Shown in pieces: positions 12,506 through 24,414 of a DNA stretch of 64,000 nucleotides; position 1 is the stretch's first letter, and each line of letters opens with the position of its first letter. The notes below the pieces were generated by a model. The model had not been told where the DNA came from and searched no databases. It saw only the letters and a list, made by a program, of their open reading frames with translations. The position numbers and the translations under genes are program-made. The stretch lies in contig CM054181.1 of the NCBI GenBank assembly GCA_028829895.1, positions 68,563,259-68,627,258 on the forward strand, read 5' to 3'. Origin of the DNA: Sinotaia quadrata (lineage: Eukaryota > Mollusca > Gastropoda > Architaenioglossa > Viviparidae).

Positions 12506-13211
12506 AAACACATAACTTGAGTTATGTATTTGAAGAGGTTAGAGCCTTCTTTTCCAGAACATGGCATACAGGATTAATCTCCCTCTCTAAGGAAGTTTAA
12601 TTCTATATGTTAAGATCGTATTTTTACAAAAACAACTAATGCAAATAGAAAATACTTTCATAGCTGATTGTACCAATGGCAAGCACACATGAAAATGGCA
12701 TTCCTCGAATTCCTATTAAATGTATACAGACATATTTATTTAGGAAATTTAATGTCTTGCAATACAAGTGTGATATTTTGTATCTATTTCTTTGTCTCGC
12801 TGCAAGTTAATTTACATTGACGAATTACATTAAAGCATTGACGAAAATACAGAACTTTAAAGCATTGCGATACAAAAAATATACTATTTATTTTCTATTT
12901 CCCTAAATCTACTAAAACTGACAATAAACGGTTAGTTACATAAACCTAGAACTCAACCATCCGAGAAACGTGAAAGTAGTTTGGGTTTTGCTATAAAAAC
13001 AAAAAGATGCTTTTGAGAAAACAAACTTGACTTTATGTAGACTGACGCAAAGAGAAATAAATGTTATGCATTTGAAATTGACGAAATTAGGAAATAAATG
13101 TGTTTAGTGAACAATGTTTCTTCCAAAGACCAATTTCATGATTGTCACTGCAGAGGAAGGAGTTGCAAAAACAAATTGGAGAGAAGAACTTATAGTACAA
13201 GCGTGACGTCA
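12506..13211. other. Spacer, nothing recognised
   Basis: AT-rich non-coding sequence with no supported gene. Confidence 0.45.
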
Positions 13212-13410
13212 CGTGGTTTCAGCCCTGATGTACCCTATCTTATGTTTAGAATTATTCCACCCCAAATAATGCACTACAAATAGACTGTGGTGTAATATGG
13301 TTTCAGCCCTGTGTCGTAATATGGTTTCAGTCCTGTGGCGTAATATGATTTCAGCCCTGATGTACACTTTCGTATAATTAGAATTTTTCAACCCCAAAGA
13401 ATGCACTAAT
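13212..13410. repeat. Nested direct repeats around a tggtttcagccctg word
   Basis: A segment of about 75 bp (tttcagccctgatgtac ... caccccaaataatgcacta) occurs at both ends. Three short ~26-bp copies of taatatggtttcagccctg lie between them. Confidence 0.85.
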
Positions 13411-13589
13411 AACGTCACATTTTTCTTTCCTTTGGTATGGAATTAGGAAGTGAAGATTTGATGGAGTTATATGATTTTAAAGTTTTCACAATTTGAGAGG
13501 ATTCAGGCTTCCGTTGACTGCAGTATTGCAATTATTTTTTTAAAAATTACATTTCTGTTTTCCTGTTTGTGTGTTGTCTTATTAGTATG

Positions 13590-13725
13590 TCTTTCGTTTG
13601 AAAAATAAAATCTTGTCTTATTGTCATGTATTTCCTGTGAAAGATAACGAGTTGTCTTATTGTCATGTATTTCCTGTGAAAGATAACGAGCTCTCCTATT
13701 GTCATGTGTTTCGATTGAAAAATTA
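13590..13725. repeat. ~43-bp minisatellite, 3-4 copies
   Basis: Repeats ttgtcatgtatttcctgtga followed by aagataacgagt. Confidence 0.85.
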
Positions 13726-14044
13726 ACGTGTTTATTTTTATATTTTAAATCCGCGCCAGTTAATAACAGTCCCTACCCTCCAATTCCCCTTTCGAAACTG
13801 ATGGAAATAAAAAGTGTCATTCAGCAAACGGCAATTCTCGTAAAGTAATAAAGCTCATGAGAAAGCATAAATATGCTTATTTTGTGCCTATTTAATCTCA
13901 CTGCATGATTAATTGGAACGACATTTATTGACCACACTGGCAAAAGGTCTTCATGATATGTAAGTGAAAGTGTATAACACTCACATCAATTTAAATGTAA
14001 TGTTTTTTTTCGCTTTTTATCTTTGTGTCGTATACATGCAAATC
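13726..14044. other. Spacer, nothing recognised
   Basis: Non-coding AT-rich sequence. Confidence 0.5.
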
Positions 14045-14240
14045 TTATTTCATCATTGCTCTATGCTGACGTTCATCATTGCTCTATGCTGACGTTCATC
14101 ATTGCTCTATGCTGACATTCATCATTGCTCTATGCTGACGTTCATCATTGCTCTATGCTGACGTTCATCATTGCTCTACGCTGACGTTCATCATTGCTCT
14201 ATGCTGACGTTCATCATTGCTCTATGCTGACGTCAATCAA
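14045..14240. repeat. 23-bp minisatellite, about 8 copies
   Basis: Near-perfect units gttcatcattgctctatgct plus gac. Confidence 0.97.
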
Positions 14241-14815
14241 TGCTATATGCGGAGATTTCAATTTAAATTGAAACCATATATTGTCATTTTAATCTCCGAG
14301 TTTTAATTGCAGAGTAATTAGCGTTATTCTGTAAAGATGAAGAAGAAGAAAGAAGTTATAACGCCTCCATGTTATTTTAATGTTATGCTTGTCGCAGAGA
14401 GTTTAAAAGGTTAAATCTCTTATATATAGAGTGCCCTATGAGTGTCATTTCTCCTCGTCTCATCCAACCCCCGCAGCTTTATCCTCTGGACACTTTATGG
14501 CCGCTGGAAGAGGCGTTTCAGATGACGTCGATTCTCCGGAGACGAATTGGTCTAGACGACTGTGTTTGAATGGCTATCAAGCAAACCTTAAGAAGTGTTT
14601 TTCTTTTGTTTTCTTCCACGAAGAATTCGCTCATTAATTCGGAGCTGGCTGCAGAGTGCACTAGGGACTTAAAAGAGTTTGAAATATCATCGTGATTAAT
14701 GTTAAATTATACTGTTCCAAATGCTGAGACTTGCCAAATCGGTCGAAACGCCATCTTAGCTGTTAGTATAATATTCTCGTTAGGCCAACACCCACTTCCA
14801 TTCCAAAATATATAT
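14241..14815. other. Single-copy spacer, no gene supported
   Basis: Contains a 68-codon plus-strand frame (14431-14637) with somewhat higher GC content. I recognise no domain in it. Confidence 0.4.
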
Positions 14816-14985
14816 TAATTGTTTCTACACAGTCTGACCGTTTGAGGCGTGACGAAGGGCGGTGAAGTTACTAATTGTCTCTTTACAGTACGGCCGTTTA
14901 AGGCGTAACGATGGATTGTGAAGTTACAAATTATCTCTACACAATCTGACAGTTTGAGGCGAAGGGTGATGAACTTACTAATTGT
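14816..14985. repeat. ~62-bp direct repeat, 3 degenerate copies
   Basis: Shared words tctacacagtctgacc, gtttgaggcg and gtgaagttactaattgtct. Confidence 0.8.
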
Positions 14986-15599
14986 CGTTTTGATAGAAAG
15001 TTTCTCCAGCTGCTTCTTTTTGTGAAGCTTGCCTTATGTCACACACAATCCATTCATCCTACATGTGGCGGCATTGTCGTTTATTTTAAAATGTTTCCTG
15101 ACTGTTTGGCGCATGCGCATTGAAAATAGGTCCTATTATCTTTATACCCATTGCACTGCGTTCAAAGACTCCAAGGTTTCTGGTTGCAGGCACAAGTTCA
15201 TTAAAAAGCGTTCAATGAATTTATGGCCCTTGATAACAGGGTTTCTGGCCTTAGGGTGTTCTGTCTTTTTCAAACATGTCCATGACTTTAGGATCTTTGA
15301 TTGTTGTGTCGTTATTTCAACGTTCTTCAATATATAGTCTTTGAATACAAAACCCTTCACAAAATGGTCATCGAATTGAAGGTATTTGGCTGCAAAGTTA
15401 CTGACCAATAGGGTCTAAAGTGGAATCCGTTAAACAGGTCTTAAAATAGAGCCCGGATGTCGGAATTGATTCATTTTATAGTCCTTGATTATAGCGTTCT
15501 TGTCTATCAGTCTTTGATTAGAGAACCTTTAATTATACTACTCCTTGAATTCATGTTCTGATTACGTCTACGAGTTTACTTCTGACTGATCAGTGCTAT
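14986..15599. other. Spacer with very degenerate repeats
   Basis: Weak repetition of gtctttgatta-like words after 15150. Overlapping frames on both strands (15029-15337 plus, 15142-15408 minus) show no protein features. Confidence 0.4.
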
Positions 15600-16930
15600 G
15601 CTCGTTTACTTTGTTTAAGTATGGCTAAACATTTGGCTTCAAGTCTCTTTAATAGGTAACTTAACCTATCTACTTCTTGTCAAAAGTGTAATGCACTCTT
15701 TAAAAAAAATGGCTCATTTCACCTACTTCCGGTGTAAACATGTTGCAGTTCTATTCTTTTATCCGAGCATCTTTGACAAATAGCTCACTTCACCTACTTT
15801 TGGTCACACAGTGCTACATCCTCTACTTATCTGAATTTCTTTGATAAATAATTTACTTTGACTATTTCCGGTTTTTGGTCACAAAGTGCTACATCCTCTA
15901 CTTATCTGAATTTCTTTGATAAATAATTTACTTTAACTATTTCCGGTTAAACAGTGTTGCAGTCTGCTCTTTATTCAACCAAGATTTCGTGATAAACAGT
16001 TTACTTCACCTACTTTCTGTCAGACAGTGATGTGGTCCTCTTCTTCATTTAATCAGGAGCCTTTGATAAACAGTGATATGGTCCTCTACTTCATTTAATC
16101 AGGAGCCTATGATAAACAGATGCAATACTACCTAAGTTAGAAAAAGTGTTTCAGTTCTCTAGCAAGTTCCTTTAATAAACGAACGTACATGAGTGTAATA
16201 ATTCCCCAATTCATTCAAGATCCTTAGGTAAACACTTGGTTATATTCTTGAACTACGTGAGTACAACAGTCCCCGATTATTTCAGATTCCTTAGATAAGC
16301 AGTCGGCTTTGTTCTTGACCTACATGAGTATACAGCCCCCGATTCTTTCAAGATCCTTAAATAAAAGTTGGATTTATTACTTCACTTACAGATTCAATCA
16401 ATTTCCTTTAAAAGACATTTGGCCTTATTCACGTCACATGAATTGGTTTTATAGTCCTCTAAATTTATTTAATCAACTTTCTTTGCTGCATGCTTCTTAT
16501 TTATCACATATAGGCCTACAAGACTGGTCGGCTAACTTGCGTTGGATTAATCTCACTATTTAATATATTTGATAATTTAAGTGACAAATGCACAGACGAA
16601 TGACTGCATAAACGTTAGTGAATCAGTGAGGCAGTTTTCTACTTTAATCAAGGTCACTTGATGAAAGGATGACTTCATTAACGTGAGTGAAACAGTGAGG
16701 CAGTTTTCTACTTTAATCAAGGTCACTTAAGGGAAAAGATGACTTCATTAACGTGAGTGAAACAGTGCTATTGTTTTGTACTTTTAATCAAGAGCTTAAG
16801 GCAAACAGTTGTCTTAGGCTTCAATGCTTTAATCAAGATCTTCAGGTAAACAGTTGTCTTGAGTCATGTGATCTATGCTTTACTCAAGCTCTTCAGGTAA
16901 TCAGTGGTCTTGCGTCACGTAATCAATGCT
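15600..16930. repeat. Degenerate ~70-80 bp tandem repeat field
   Basis: Words such as tgataaacagtttacttcac, cctctacttcatttaatcag and, further right, cagtgaggcagttttctact with aatcaaggtcactt recur every 70-80 bp. The two sub-families look like drifted versions of one array. Confidence 0.75.
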
Positions 16931-17689
16931 TGGCATTTTCTTTCACAGTCCACTCTGTTGTTCTCTGCAGTTTTCAGCCTCCATCTTTCACCCTTCTGCC
17001 TCCCCACCCCACCCCTCATGCAGCTCACGTCAATGCACACACCCACATACAAGTAAAATTGTATGCTTGACAGATTCGATGATTAATGCCTGCCAGCTTG
17101 GATGTTTTACCGCTTCCGTGATGACATTCTGTGTTCAAGATGGCAGGAACTGAGGCAGCAATCGATTGCACGAGAACTGACAATGATTTTAGTAGGAATG
17201 ATCGCGCGCGCACAGTTGCGGGAATTAACAGACCAGTAATAAAATAATAAAAGGAACTTTTTTACCTTAGTCTCTTGCGAATCCATAATGCCCAGTGTGC
17301 ACTTACCCGAATTCGTGGTGTCGATATTCGGATAATTAAATGCAGGATCACGAGGTTTGCTTGCTAAGTTATAGGTTAGGTTGGTGTCCTAGTCTAAAAT
17401 GCAACAAAGGTAATCAAAGGAAGAAATTCATTGTTGCGAGGTAAGCCTACTGCTTTTAGCTTAAGCGTTCTAGTACACACTGCCGGAAAGGTATTCTAGA
17501 TGAAGTTTGGAGTTCTAGTATGTAGACCGCACGTTTAGTGGATGTATCGCTATTTTTATGCTAAGTTACGTTAGGTAAACTCTACGCATGGCAGATTTCA
17601 CACAGGTCATACTAACTATGCGAATGGTAAATATAGAATACAATTTACGTTACATATCACAAATTTAGTGCAAACTATTGGTGTTACTC
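16931..17689. other. Single-copy spacer, no gene supported
   Basis: Somewhat less AT-rich. Open frames at 16753-17153 overlap in several frames without domain signal. Confidence 0.4.
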
Positions 17690-18120
17690 ATGAACATTTA
17701 ACGCAAACTCTTGGCCTTGCGCAGAGCAAATTTAGTAAAAACTGTGCGCATGGTAAATTTAGAGTAAAGCATACTTAGTGCAATTCTTGGTGTTACTATG
17801 GCAAACTTGCTGGCGTTACGCAGAGCAAATTTAGTGCAAACTTGCTGGCCTTACGCAGAGCAAATTTATGTAAAATTGGCCTTGAGCAGAGCAAATTTAG
17901 TGTAAACTGTATGACCTATTAGGGGACGAATTTAGTGTAAACTATTGGACTTACAAGGGGCAAATTTAATGTAAGCTGTTGGATTTACTAGGGGCGTATT
18001 TAGTGCAAACTGTTGGTTTTACGCAGGGCAAATTTACTGTAAAGTTGGCTTAAGCAGGGCAAATTTAGTGTAAATTGTAGGCCGTACGCAGGGCAAAATT
18101 AGTGCAAACTCTGCGCATCA
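17690..18120. repeat. ~34-37 bp minisatellite
   Basis: The unit gcaaatttagtgtaaactgt followed by tggccttacgcag is repeated about a dozen times with substitutions. Confidence 0.9.
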
Positions 18121-18127
18121 CCATTCT

Positions 18128-18182
18128 CACTTCAAGTCTGTTACTCTAGTACTGTTACTCTAGTACTGTTACTCTAGTACAA
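18128..18182. repeat. 14-bp tandem repeat, 3-4 copies
   Basis: Perfect units of gttactctagtact. Confidence 0.93.
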
Positions 18183-18199
18183 GTTACACGCATTGCAAA

Positions 18200-18900
18200 C
18201 AGCTTGGTATTTTCGTTTGGTATTTCAGAGCAGGTCTACACGCGTGCTATGTAAAAAATGCTCGTTTAGTTTGTTATGAGTGCACGTGACACTCATTATA
18301 TTGTGTGTTTAGTTTAGTATTCTAGTGCACTTAACACTGAATATACTTATAATAATAATTATAATCGCTAAGATTTAATTTGTTCGGTTTGGTATAGTAG
18401 CACACGTGTCAACTGTAATTGCTTGGTTTTATTAAGTTTGGTATTCTAGAACAAAATCGAATTGTACATAATTATGTTAGTTTTAATACAGTATTGTAGT
18501 AATGCCTTTGTACTAATTGTGTTAGTTTTAATACAGTATTGTAGTAATGCCTTTGTACTAATTATGTTACTTTAATTTAGCATTGTAGTAATTCTTTTAC
18601 AGATTGCTCATAAAGAAAATATCATTCATAGGTATGGTAGTTCAGTTTGAAATTCTAACCAATTGTATGCATTGGCAAAAATCCACTAGGTCAATTTGAC
18701 ATTTCTATTTGGTATTCTAATACTGATTGCACACCATTGGCAAATATAACCACTAGCTCAGTTTGGTATTCCAGTGCAGTTTGCCTACATAGCAAATATA
18801 CTTACTAAGTAAACTAACAGTTCGGAATTCTAGCACAATGTGCCCACATTCCATTTAGATATGCTTTTCACTTTTGTATTTCGTGATAACTGCCTGAATT
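18200..18900. repeat. Very degenerate ~60-bp repeat field
   Basis: Recurring words tttggtattctagtgca, acattggcaaatata and agttttaatacagtattgta. A clean ~56-bp duplication lies at about 18470-18570. Confidence 0.65.
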
Positions 18901-19189
18901 ATAAACCAAATAACAAAATATTTGTACAATTAGAATAGCTTCAAGCTGGTATATTAGATCCAAACGCGCTCGAGACAAATATAACTGTGAACTACCTACT
19001 CATAAATGTATGTCTGTTCACCATGAAACCACAAGAAATATCATTTATATATAACTTAATTCCATCTTAGTGTTCTAGTTCAGAACACATGCACTGAAAA
19101 TAATTTTGCGAAATGTATTTGCCCCAGTGTAGTAGTCAAGCTTACAATGCATATGCGTCAAATATAATCTAGAGATAATTGACTTCCAT

Positions 19190-19414
19190 ATTGATTTGTT
19201 TTGTTTTGCTTTTGTTTCGTTTGCTTGCAAGTTTGTTTGTTTTGTTTCTTTCTTTTGTTGGTTTCTTTGTTTGCATGTTTGTTTGTTTTGTTTGTTTTCC
19301 TTTTATTTCTTTATGTGTGTGTTTGTTTTATGTTTTGTTTGTTTGTTTGTTGACAAAAACCCAACAGTGCAATTTGAATACTACTCGAAACATCTGTCTA
19401 TCTATCTATCTATC

Positions 19415-19487
<73 letters not shown>

Positions 19488-19500
19488 ATATATATATATC
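19190..19500. repeat. Simple-sequence cluster: (TTTG)n, (TCTA)n, (CT)n, (TA)n
   Basis: A GTTT-rich tract at 19190-19350 leads into tcta repeats (19395-19416), about 33 CT units (19417-19482) and a short TA run (19484-19499). The TA end abuts the retrotransposon remnant to the right. Confidence 0.95.
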
Positions 19501-20110
19501 TTGCCTAATTCTGTTTCCCATTTCCTCATTCGTGACATGATCTCTATACGAAATGCCAAGCAACCTTCGAAAGCATCTCATTTCAGTAGCTCGTGATCCA
19601 CTGTGAGGGTCCATGATTCAGGCATATAAAAACACAGATACAACCAAGGAGTGCATTAGTCTGATCTTTGAGCTGACAGAGGTCTTTCCAAAACTGTCTA
19701 CAGCCTTGACATTACTGTTATTTTCATCGCAATTCTGGACAATATTTCTGGTCTTGATCCCTCGTCTATCACGATGGCTCCTAATACTTGTATTTATTAT
19801 GTATTTCCGATTTCTGATCACCAATCATGATATCATTGCCAATGCCACTGGTGTTGTTGGTCATCAATTTTGGTCTTCTTTGCACCGATTTCCATACCAA
19901 AAGCAGTAGCTGACCTGTCCAGTTTCTCCACCAATTGAGCTAGCTCCTCCTCATTTCCTGCAAGGCCATCGATGTCATCGGCAAAGCGTAAGTTCGTTAT
20001 TGTCCTGCCTCCAAAACTGACAGTTCCTTCATGGTCTTCCAGAGCATCTGTCAAGGAAGATATTGAAGAGAATAGACGAAAGTAGTAAGCAGCCTTGTCT
20101 GACTCCCACT
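19500..20110 (-). mobile_element. Degraded non-LTR retrotransposon (RTE-like) reverse-transcriptase fragment
   Basis: On the minus strand the sequence reads, in broken frames, the middle of a LINE-type reverse transcriptase. It begins with VGVRQGCLL near 20110, then LFNIFLTDALEDHEG and TNLRFADDIDGLAGNEEE, whose FADD is the catalytic box of the palm domain. VEKLDRSATAFGMEIGAKKT follows, then, after frame changes, SSKIRLMHSL, VSVFLYA and EMRCFRRLLGISYRDHV. In the family these regions form palm, thumb and the start of the C-terminal part. The endonuclease, the first half of the reverse transcriptase and the true 3' end are missing. Internal stops and shifts show it is dead. It is cut on one side by the TA/CT tract and on the other by a 21-bp array. 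The clade is inferred from motif resemblance only. Confidence 0.85.
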
Positions 20111-20240
20111 GAAATCATTACAATCCGACCTCAAATCATTACAATCAGACTTCAAATCATTACAATCAGACTTCAAATCATTATACTCTGACTAGAGATC
20201 ATTATAATCAGACTTCAGATCATTACAATCAGAATTGACA
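20105..20240. repeat. 21-bp tandem repeat, about 6 copies
   Basis: Units of aaatcattacaatcagactt begin where the reverse-transcriptase homology stops. Confidence 0.93.
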
Positions 20241-20599
20241 TCAAAATTGTGTCTATTTAAAATTAGTATGTCTGTATAAGTGTAAAATGTTTATATAAAA
20301 TTGTGTCTGTTTAAAGGTAATACGTATATACTAAAACTACTTGTTTAAAGTGACGTCATGAGCCAGACGAACGGAACCGTGGATTGCCATGAGAACGATC
20401 ATTGTCATCGCCGGCCTGCATAAGATCATAATGAACTTCAGTCGTTTCACATCAGACATCCCTTCCTACAGTAAGAATATTGTTATAATTTTATTTCTTT
20501 TCTTTTTAGTTGTATTGTGTAAATGTCTATACCTATAAAACTTAATAAACAATCAGATTAATTTTTGTAATTCTTTGTCGTAGACTTATATCTTAATTT

Positions 20600-21200
20600 A
20601 TCTCCCAATGATACTGTAATGTTACAGTGAATGATACTGTAAATGTTATAGTGAATGACAGAGAATATAATGTTACGGTGAATGGCAGATACTGTAATGT
20701 TACAGTGAATGACAGGTATTATTATTTTATAATGAAATGACAGATTCTATAATATTATAATGAAATGACAGATACTATAATACTACGGTGAAGGTCATAA
20801 TCTATAATATTAGTGTGAATGACAGAGAATATAATGTTGCGGTGAATGATAGGTGCTATAATGTTATTGTCAATGTCAGAAACTACAATATTATGGTGAA
20901 TAACATACACTACTGATCTTACTGACATTAGGGGTGACATGTCAAGAAATACGCACTACTGATCCTTTCTGACACTAATGTGGACTTATCAAGAAATATT
21001 ATCAGTGTGTCGTGACTTGTCAAGAAGGAATGTTATGTATATAATTTCGACTTCTCAAGAAATTTCAAATATTGATTTTTGCTGATATTAGCCTGATATC
21101 TCAAGAAATTTTCACCATTAATTTTTGTTGATTTTTATCCTCACCTCAAGGAATTTCAATTGTTGATGTTTGTTGACGGTATCCGTTGTCGTTTAATTTC
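20600..21200. repeat. ~27-31 bp then ~50-bp degenerate arrays
   Basis: Between 20600 and 20930 the unit is gtgaatgacagatactataa plus tgttac. From 20930 to 21200 a longer word family (ctgatctttgctgacatt, tcaagaaatt) takes over. Confidence 0.8.
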
Positions 21201-21534
21201 TTAATTCTGTTGATTTGTTTTCTTATTCTTGTTTTCATCTATACATTAATCTTTGCAAATTCCTAGTAGATAAATATATAGTTGTTAGGTAGTGTTTTAT
21301 ATATAGATAACTGAACATAGCAGGCCTCTGTATGACGATATATGTAGGTTTGTAGCCAATTTCTTTGCGCAGACATTTTCAGTAACTGGACAGGATCCTG
21401 TAAGCAGGAAAGTATTTACTGTATAATACCAAGCCAATGTTTTGAGTAGCTATGTGTATCTGTGTGAAGATTACAATTTAACACCAAGCCAATGTTTTGA
21501 ATGTAGATAATTTTACAGTAGCTGCTGTGGAGTA
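21201..21534. other. Spacer with a short duplicated word
   Basis: The word accaagccaatgttttga occurs twice about 60 bp apart (near 21428 and 21482). Nothing else is recognised. Confidence 0.5.
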
Positions 21535-21605
21535 AATTTGCCTATCCCTATTTGTAGACTTAATTGTTATATAAAGTGTTAAATTGTCAAATTGGCCCAG
21601 CCACG
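21535..21605 (-). repeat. DR1 dispersed repeat, short reverse-oriented fragment
   Basis: Reverse complement reads caaatagggataggcaaatt then tactcca, matching the 3' edge of the DR1 copy at 5.2 kb. Only about 70 bp are alignable by eye. Confidence 0.5.
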
Positions 21606-22734
21606 TAGCCTACATTAACGAGGGCTTAGAAAATTAAAATAAAAAAATTAATAAAAAAAATAATAAAGCGGACATCAGCGTAGAGAGCGTTGCGTGTTAT
21701 CGAAGAGAACTCAAGTCGTTCCGTTCGATAATAAAACGTCACGACTAATGAAAAAGAACGACTTGGGGGAGGTAACTAAAGTTCTTGGCTAATTAAAGGG
21801 ATCAAATCAAGTCCTGTTAATTACACTCAGCTGCAAATAAAATAGAGGTGATTGCTCACTGAATATCCGAATTCATGAAAACGATTAAATTAACAAGTTT
21901 TAGCAAGGAACGAATTAGACTGCCATTGCTAGCTAAGTATGGAAGAGTTGGAGACATAAAAATGTAGAGACAAATATTAATTTAGTGACGTTAAATTGCT
22001 GCTATAACCAACTATGACAAATATAGAACAATAAATATAAAGTGATGTGATAATGCTGCTAAAATCATATCTCTGTGTCGTAAAAGTACTAGTTTATGAC
22101 AACTATATAAAACAACAAATATGCCATATCTCTGCATCGTTGTAATAGCGATAGTTTATGATACTTTATGACAAATATTGAACACCCAATACATAATACA
22201 TCACTATCGTTTTAACAATGATGGCTTGAGCTATGCGTATATGACGAACATCGAATATCAGCATTCAGTGCAGCATGGTTCAACTGCAGTCCCGCGTGCC
22301 GAATGTGGCTTGCGTAAAATTGTTTTATGGCCTGCGTTCATACAAGTAATATTTCTTTAATTATATGGATATAATTTTTTTTTTACCCGTGAGTTTAACT
22401 TTGGGGGGTTTGTGGGTTGAATAAGTTGACACACCCCCTCGACATAATGCCTGATACTTGACCAATTACAGTGTAAAACATTAAAATCTAATACCTCAAC
22501 ACCATTATAGATTTGTTTTTGTCAGGTATTTATAAATAGCATCAATATCTAATACATCAGTACCGATATAGATAGATCTGTAACTGGGCCAGGTAGTTAT
22601 AAATAACATAAACATATCATACATCATATAGATCTGTAGCTTACGTATAGTGACTGAGAAACTATTGCAATAGTTATTTTTAATCAGTGCAAACCAAATT
22701 GTAAAATTTATGACCACGGACGTATACTATACTT
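21606..22734. other. Spacer, no gene supported
   Basis: AT-rich. Weak repetition (tgacaaatattgaac, atagtttatgac words) at 21960-22260 and a duplicated atctaatacatcag-like block at 22480-22640. No coding signal. Confidence 0.4.
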
Positions 22735-23115
22735 ATATGATTTTATTATTTTATAACTGTAGATAATTCAGAAATCTGATATTTAAACTTGATGTGCCTC
22801 TATGTTTAAAGCTTGTATGTATATGTGCGCCTTTGTATATGAGTAATTTGTACGGACTTGTTATATACCTATAATGATTTTATTTTGTAAATAAGTTAGA
22901 AATCTGATATTTAAACTTGATGTGCCTTTATACTTAATGTGTGTGTACACACGTGTGTGCTTCTGTGTGTGAGTAATTTGCAGGGACTTGTTATAAAATA
23001 CCTATAATGATTTTATTTTCTGAATACTTTAGAAAACGGATATATAAACGTGATGTGCCGTTTACTTAACGTGCGTATGTGTGTGTACAAGTGTGTGCTT
23101 CTTGTGTATGTGTGC
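22735..23115. repeat. ~125-130 bp tandem repeat, 3 copies, just upstream of SKL1
   Basis: Each copy holds tgattttatt, agaaatctgatatttaaact, tgatgtgcc and a TG-rich stretch, then gagtaatttg and ggacttgttata. It ends about 190 bp before the predicted SKL1 start codon, so it occupies the gene's 5' flank or 5'-most intron. Confidence 0.88.
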
Positions 23116-23305
23116 TTGCAATCGATGAAATGCAGTCTTCAGCTGAGGTTTCGCTATTGCCGCTAATTTAATATTCTCGGGAAATTATATTGTGTTGTTA
23201 TCATCGTTGTACTTTACTTTTAATGGTCTACACCAGCAGCTGCAGCTTGATAATGTTCTTGTTGTTTCTAGAGTGAAGAGAGCGGTAGGTTGGTCCACAA
23301 TCAAA

Positions 23306-23534
23306 ATGGAGGAACCTGCACTTCCTTTGGGAGTTTCTTACTATACCAAATACTCGAGCACCGACACCTTGCTGAACTCGATGACCTCTAAAAGTAGGGG
23401 CTGCCCTAGTCGCCAGGCTTTGCAGTCTGAGAGCAGTAAACACAGTTCGCTGAGCCAGCGTTTACGCCGCCGCAAGGACCTGCTGTATCAGCGGAAACGT
23501 ATAGTGGATATCAGCTTTGCATTCAGCGTCACAG
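23306..23534 (+). CDS. KCNN-like: SKL1 exon 1: N-terminus of SK (KCNN)-like Ca2+-activated K+ channel
   Basis: First coding exon of a predicted 470-residue channel subunit (exons 23306-23534, 23691-23869, 33047-33660, 34977-35367). SK channels are tetrameric plasma-membrane potassium channels opened by calcium through bound calmodulin. This exon gives cytosolic residues 1-76 (MEEPALPLGV at the start, YSSTDTLL near residue 20), an arginine/lysine-rich stretch, and DISFAFSVT leading into S1. YSSTDTLL is shared with the paralogue SKL2, which supports the frame and this start. The frame is open to 23192, but a plausible acceptor, tgttgtttctag, lies at 23259-23270, so an upstream exon may exist. 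The exon ends in phase 1 at a gtTCGT donor (23535). The 156-bp intron 1 runs to 23690. Confidence 0.85.
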
Positions 23535-23690
23535 GTTCGTAACCCTCCCCCTCCCCCTTCCCCCACTTAACTTTGCAAATTTCTGTGAGTTCGTATTTCT
23601 TTCCAAGTTAATGACAGATTAACCGTTTCTGTTTCTGACTAATTACGTTATGTTGCACCAGTTTTGAAAGGAGTGTAATTTCCATTCCAG

Positions 23691-23869
23691 GCATCTTGCT
23701 GGTTGTTTTGGATACGGAGCTGCGCTTTTCCGGCTCCATCACGGATGATTCGTCCTTGTCATTGCTGCTCAAAGTCCTGACCACTCTGTCCACTGCCTGT
23801 CTTCTTGTTGCTATAGTGGCGTACCACGTGACCGGACTGCTTCTCCACATGACTAGCACTGGATTTCAG
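23691..23869 (+). CDS. KCNN-like: SKL1 exon 2: S1-S2 of SK-like channel
   Basis: Begins after ttccattccag and ends in phase 0 before gtgtgt. It encodes residues 77-136: GILLVVLDTELRFSG (S1, with the TEL signature also found in SK channels after S1), an acidic loop TDDSS, and an S2 helix ending IVAYHVTGLL. Exon 1 plus exon 2 align residue for residue with the SK family around this junction. The 14-residue spacing from AYH to the DWRIAM of exon 3 equals that in mammalian SK channels, so no small exon appears to be missing between exons 2 and 3. Confidence 0.9.
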
Positions 23870-24414
23870 GTGTGTGAAAATTGTAGATATTTGTCGAACA
23901 TAAGGGTTTCGGGTATTAATTGCGTTACGTGTGTATGTGAGCGCGTATGTAACTGGGTAATTATATATATATATGTGTGTGTCCGCATATTTTACGCTCT
24001 ACTGCATCCTTTGAAGTTTCTCTTTACACTGGTCTCTATCTTTTTATGGACACCACTGTTGTATCGTCTATTATTGCTGGAGCAGAATCTAACGAGGCAT
24101 TCGTCATGATGTCTACAAGTAGACACAACATTCCGTACAAAAATAGTTTACAATGTTTGGATTATCACCATTGGTGACATCATATCCAGGACATTTTAAC
24201 TTGACGTCACATCCGATTATAACAAGGATATTCTAGTGTGAAGTCAGATTCGTTGTACCTAGGAAATCCTAGCATGAAATCAGATAACGGTTAAATGTAA
24301 GACATTTGAATGTGACGTCAGATACCAGTTACACCTCTTCTAGTATGAAGGGTATGACGCCTACGCCACCTTAATTAATGGCTATGATGATTATTATTAT
24401 TATTATTTGACACA

